Assembly (NCBI GenBank): GCA_016764415.1
Contig: JAESRY010000030.1
Coordinates: forward strand, 1 to 7,487
Origin: Cycloclasticus sp.
GTDB taxonomy: Bacteria > Pseudomonadota > Gammaproteobacteria > Methylococcales > Cycloclasticaceae
Direction of reading: 5' to 3'
Length of the DNA stretch: 7,487 bases
Shown piece after piece: positions 6,150-7,487 of the stretch. Every line of letters starts with the position of its first letter. Positions within the stretch are counted from its first letter, which is position 1. Below the pieces are notes generated by a model that saw only the letters and a program-made list of their open reading frames with translations, made no database searches and was not told the DNA's origin. Both the position numbers and the translations under genes were made by a program.

Positions 6150-7151
6150 ATGAACAATTTAATGCAGTTATTTAAAAGCACTTCCGCTCTTAATGGCACC
6201 AACGCTAATTTTGTTGAAGATATGTACGAACAATATCTCAACGACCCTGAATCTATCGACGAACAGTGGCGCGAACAGTTCAACAGTATTCGCTCTAATG
6301 CCGACACGGTTGACATCCCCCACTCTTCTATAAAAAAACACTTTGCTGATTTAGCAAAAGCACCTACAGGTGTTCGTGTTATTCAAGGTGGCGGTTCACC
6401 TGCAAAACTAGCTAAACAAGCGGCGGTTTCTCGTTTGATGAACGCCTACCGTATTAACGGCCATAAACAAGCAAATATTAATCCGCTGCATCCAAAAAAC
6501 AGTAAGCTCGCTGCGGAATTAGACATCGCTTTTCATGGCCTGAGCGAACTCGATCATAATACGGTTTTTGATACTGGAACCCTACACAACACGCCTGAAC
6601 AGCTTGCGCTTAAAGACATTTTACCGATTCTTCAAGAAACCTATTGCAGCAGCATTGGCGTTGAGTACATGCACATCAGTGATACTGAAATGCGATCATG
6701 GGTTAGACGCAGAATGGAAGGCCCACGCAGTAAATTGGAACTTGATACTGAACAAAAAACATGGTTGTTAAAACTTCTTACCGCAGCTGAAGGGATTGAA
6801 AACCACTTACATAGAACCTATGTTGGGCAAAAACGCTTCTCACTAGAAGGTGGCGAAAGTTTAATTCCTATGCTGGATGAAATGCTCCAACGTATGGGTG
6901 AGCACGGTGTAAAAGAAACCGTCATTGGAATGGCCCATCGTGGTCGTTTGAACGTTCTTGTAAATATTTTTGGCAAAAATCCGTCTATTCTTTTTGAAGA
7001 ATTTGAAGGAAAACGCTCGGCTTCACCGTCTAAAAATGGTTCTGGCGATGTGAAGTATCACATGGGGTTTTCTTCAGACATCAACACACCGGGTGGCGAC
7101 ATGCACTTGGCTTTGGCTTTTAACCCATCTCATCTTGAAATTATCAACCCC
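6150..7151 (+). CDS. sucA: SucA, 2-oxoglutarate dehydrogenase E1 component, N-terminal third only
   Basis: SucA decarboxylates 2-oxoglutarate using thiamine diphosphate and passes the succinyl group to the E2 lipoyl domain (SucB) in the citric acid cycle. Only the first ~334 of about 935-945 residues are SucA. They include the N-terminal E2-docking region (NFVEDMYEQYLNDPESIDEQ, 20-39), VSRLMNAYRINGHKQANINP (93-112), EYMHISDTEMRSWVRRRME (172-190), GQKRFSLEGGESLIPMLDEM (226-245), GMAHRGRLNVLVNIFGKNP (260-278) and DVKYHMGFSSD (300-310) to FNPSHLEIINP (324-334). The GDxA thiamine-diphosphate motif, expected some 45-60 residues later, is absent because the family match ends here. The ATG at 6150 fits relatives; GACGGA upstream is a modest ribosome site, and M5 is an alternative. 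Usual neighbours sdhCDAB are not upstream; a tRNA gene is. Confidence 0.9.
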
Positions 7152-7487
7152 ATCACAGTTGAGGGACGTACAATCGGAATTCTTTACCTTAAATCCGATC
7201 TATCAAAAATTAAAGCATTTTTGATAGCACAGATTATCTCAGCAGCCATTATCACTACCCTTATGGTTTTTCTTATCCTTTTTCTTACAAGGCGACTGCA
7301 AAGACTGATTTCAGATCCTATTTTAAATCTGACAAAAGTTGCTCAGGAAGTTTCCCAAACCCAGAATTATGAACTTCGCGCGCAAAAAGAAACGGAGGAT
7401 GAACTCGGCATTTTGGCTGATAGCTTCAATGAAATGATGGAGGTGATCAGGCAGCATGAGTTCGCTATGAAGCAATCTGAAAGAACC
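7152..7487 (+). CDS. Fragment of a membrane signalling protein: end of periplasmic sensor domain, TM helix, HAMP
   Basis: This 112-codon stretch continues the sucA frame without a stop and is open at the right edge, but it is not SucA. It starts PITVEGRTIGILYLKSDLSK (the P being the last sucA codon, residues 334-353 of the joint frame), which resembles the last strand of CHASE8-type periplasmic sensors. A hydrophobic helix follows at about 355-379 (FLIAQIISAAIITTLMVFLI). The next part is a HAMP domain, with SDPILNLTKVAQE at 388-400 and EDELGILADSFNEMM at 416-430, and then a linker helix. Such parts normally precede a histidine kinase, GGDEF or chemoreceptor output domain, which lies beyond the window. 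The N-terminal membrane helix and most of the sensor are missing. Arginine codons include AGG twice in this short piece, unlike the sucA part. Function cannot be named further. Confidence 0.8.
   Translation, partial: MTVEGRTIGILYLKSDLSKIKAFLIAQIISAAIITTLMVFLILFLTRRLQRLISDPILNLTKVAQEVSQTQNYELRAQKETEDELGILADSFNEMMEVIRQHEFAMKQSERT

Noticed and set aside
6568..6771. A 67-codon plus-strand frame inside sucA
   Set aside because: It lies in another frame of a well-conserved coding region and shows no family features.

Overview
The window looks like a piece of chromosome from a moderately AT-rich gammaproteobacterium with a polar-type flagellum. Marine Alteromonadales or Vibrio relatives are the best guess. 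This rests on gene order (cheV-cheR-flgBCD on one strand, divergent from flgA-flgM-flgN and a PilZ gene), on a well-formed sigma-54 site before flgB and a sigma-28-like site before flgM, and on protein signatures. Genus cannot be fixed from sequence reading alone.

Left part (1-3364, minus strand): read from right to left, cheV (CheW-receiver adaptor), a 197-base palindromic intergenic element, cheR (chemoreceptor methyltransferase), a sigma-54 promoter with an upstream array of CGGCAA repeats, then the rod genes flgB and flgC and the hook-cap gene flgD, which runs off the left edge. Middle part (3365-5815, plus strand): a 120-base divergent control region rich in short repeats, then flgA (periplasmic P-ring chaperone), flgM (anti-sigma-28) with its own sigma-28-like promoter, flgN (chaperone for hook-filament junction proteins) and a YcgR-like PilZ protein with an intact c-di-GMP motif. 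Together these cover rod and P-ring assembly, the checkpoint that holds back late genes until the hook is finished, receptor adaptation, and probably c-di-GMP input to motility.

Right part (5816-7487): a complete tRNA-Arg(CCT) gene, then the first ~334 codons of sucA (E1 of 2-oxoglutarate dehydrogenase). At about 7149-7160 the SucA sequence stops matching its family and continues, in frame and without a stop, as the end of a periplasmic sensor domain, a membrane helix and a HAMP domain from an unrelated signalling protein. The resulting reading frame is open to the window edge. The join cuts SucA before its thiamine-diphosphate motif and cuts the sensor before its first membrane helix, so a joining artefact or recombination scar is more likely than a working fusion. 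It is the most unusual thing in the window.

No stretch longer than 300 bases lacks a gene. No CRISPR array, transposase gene or integrase gene was seen.
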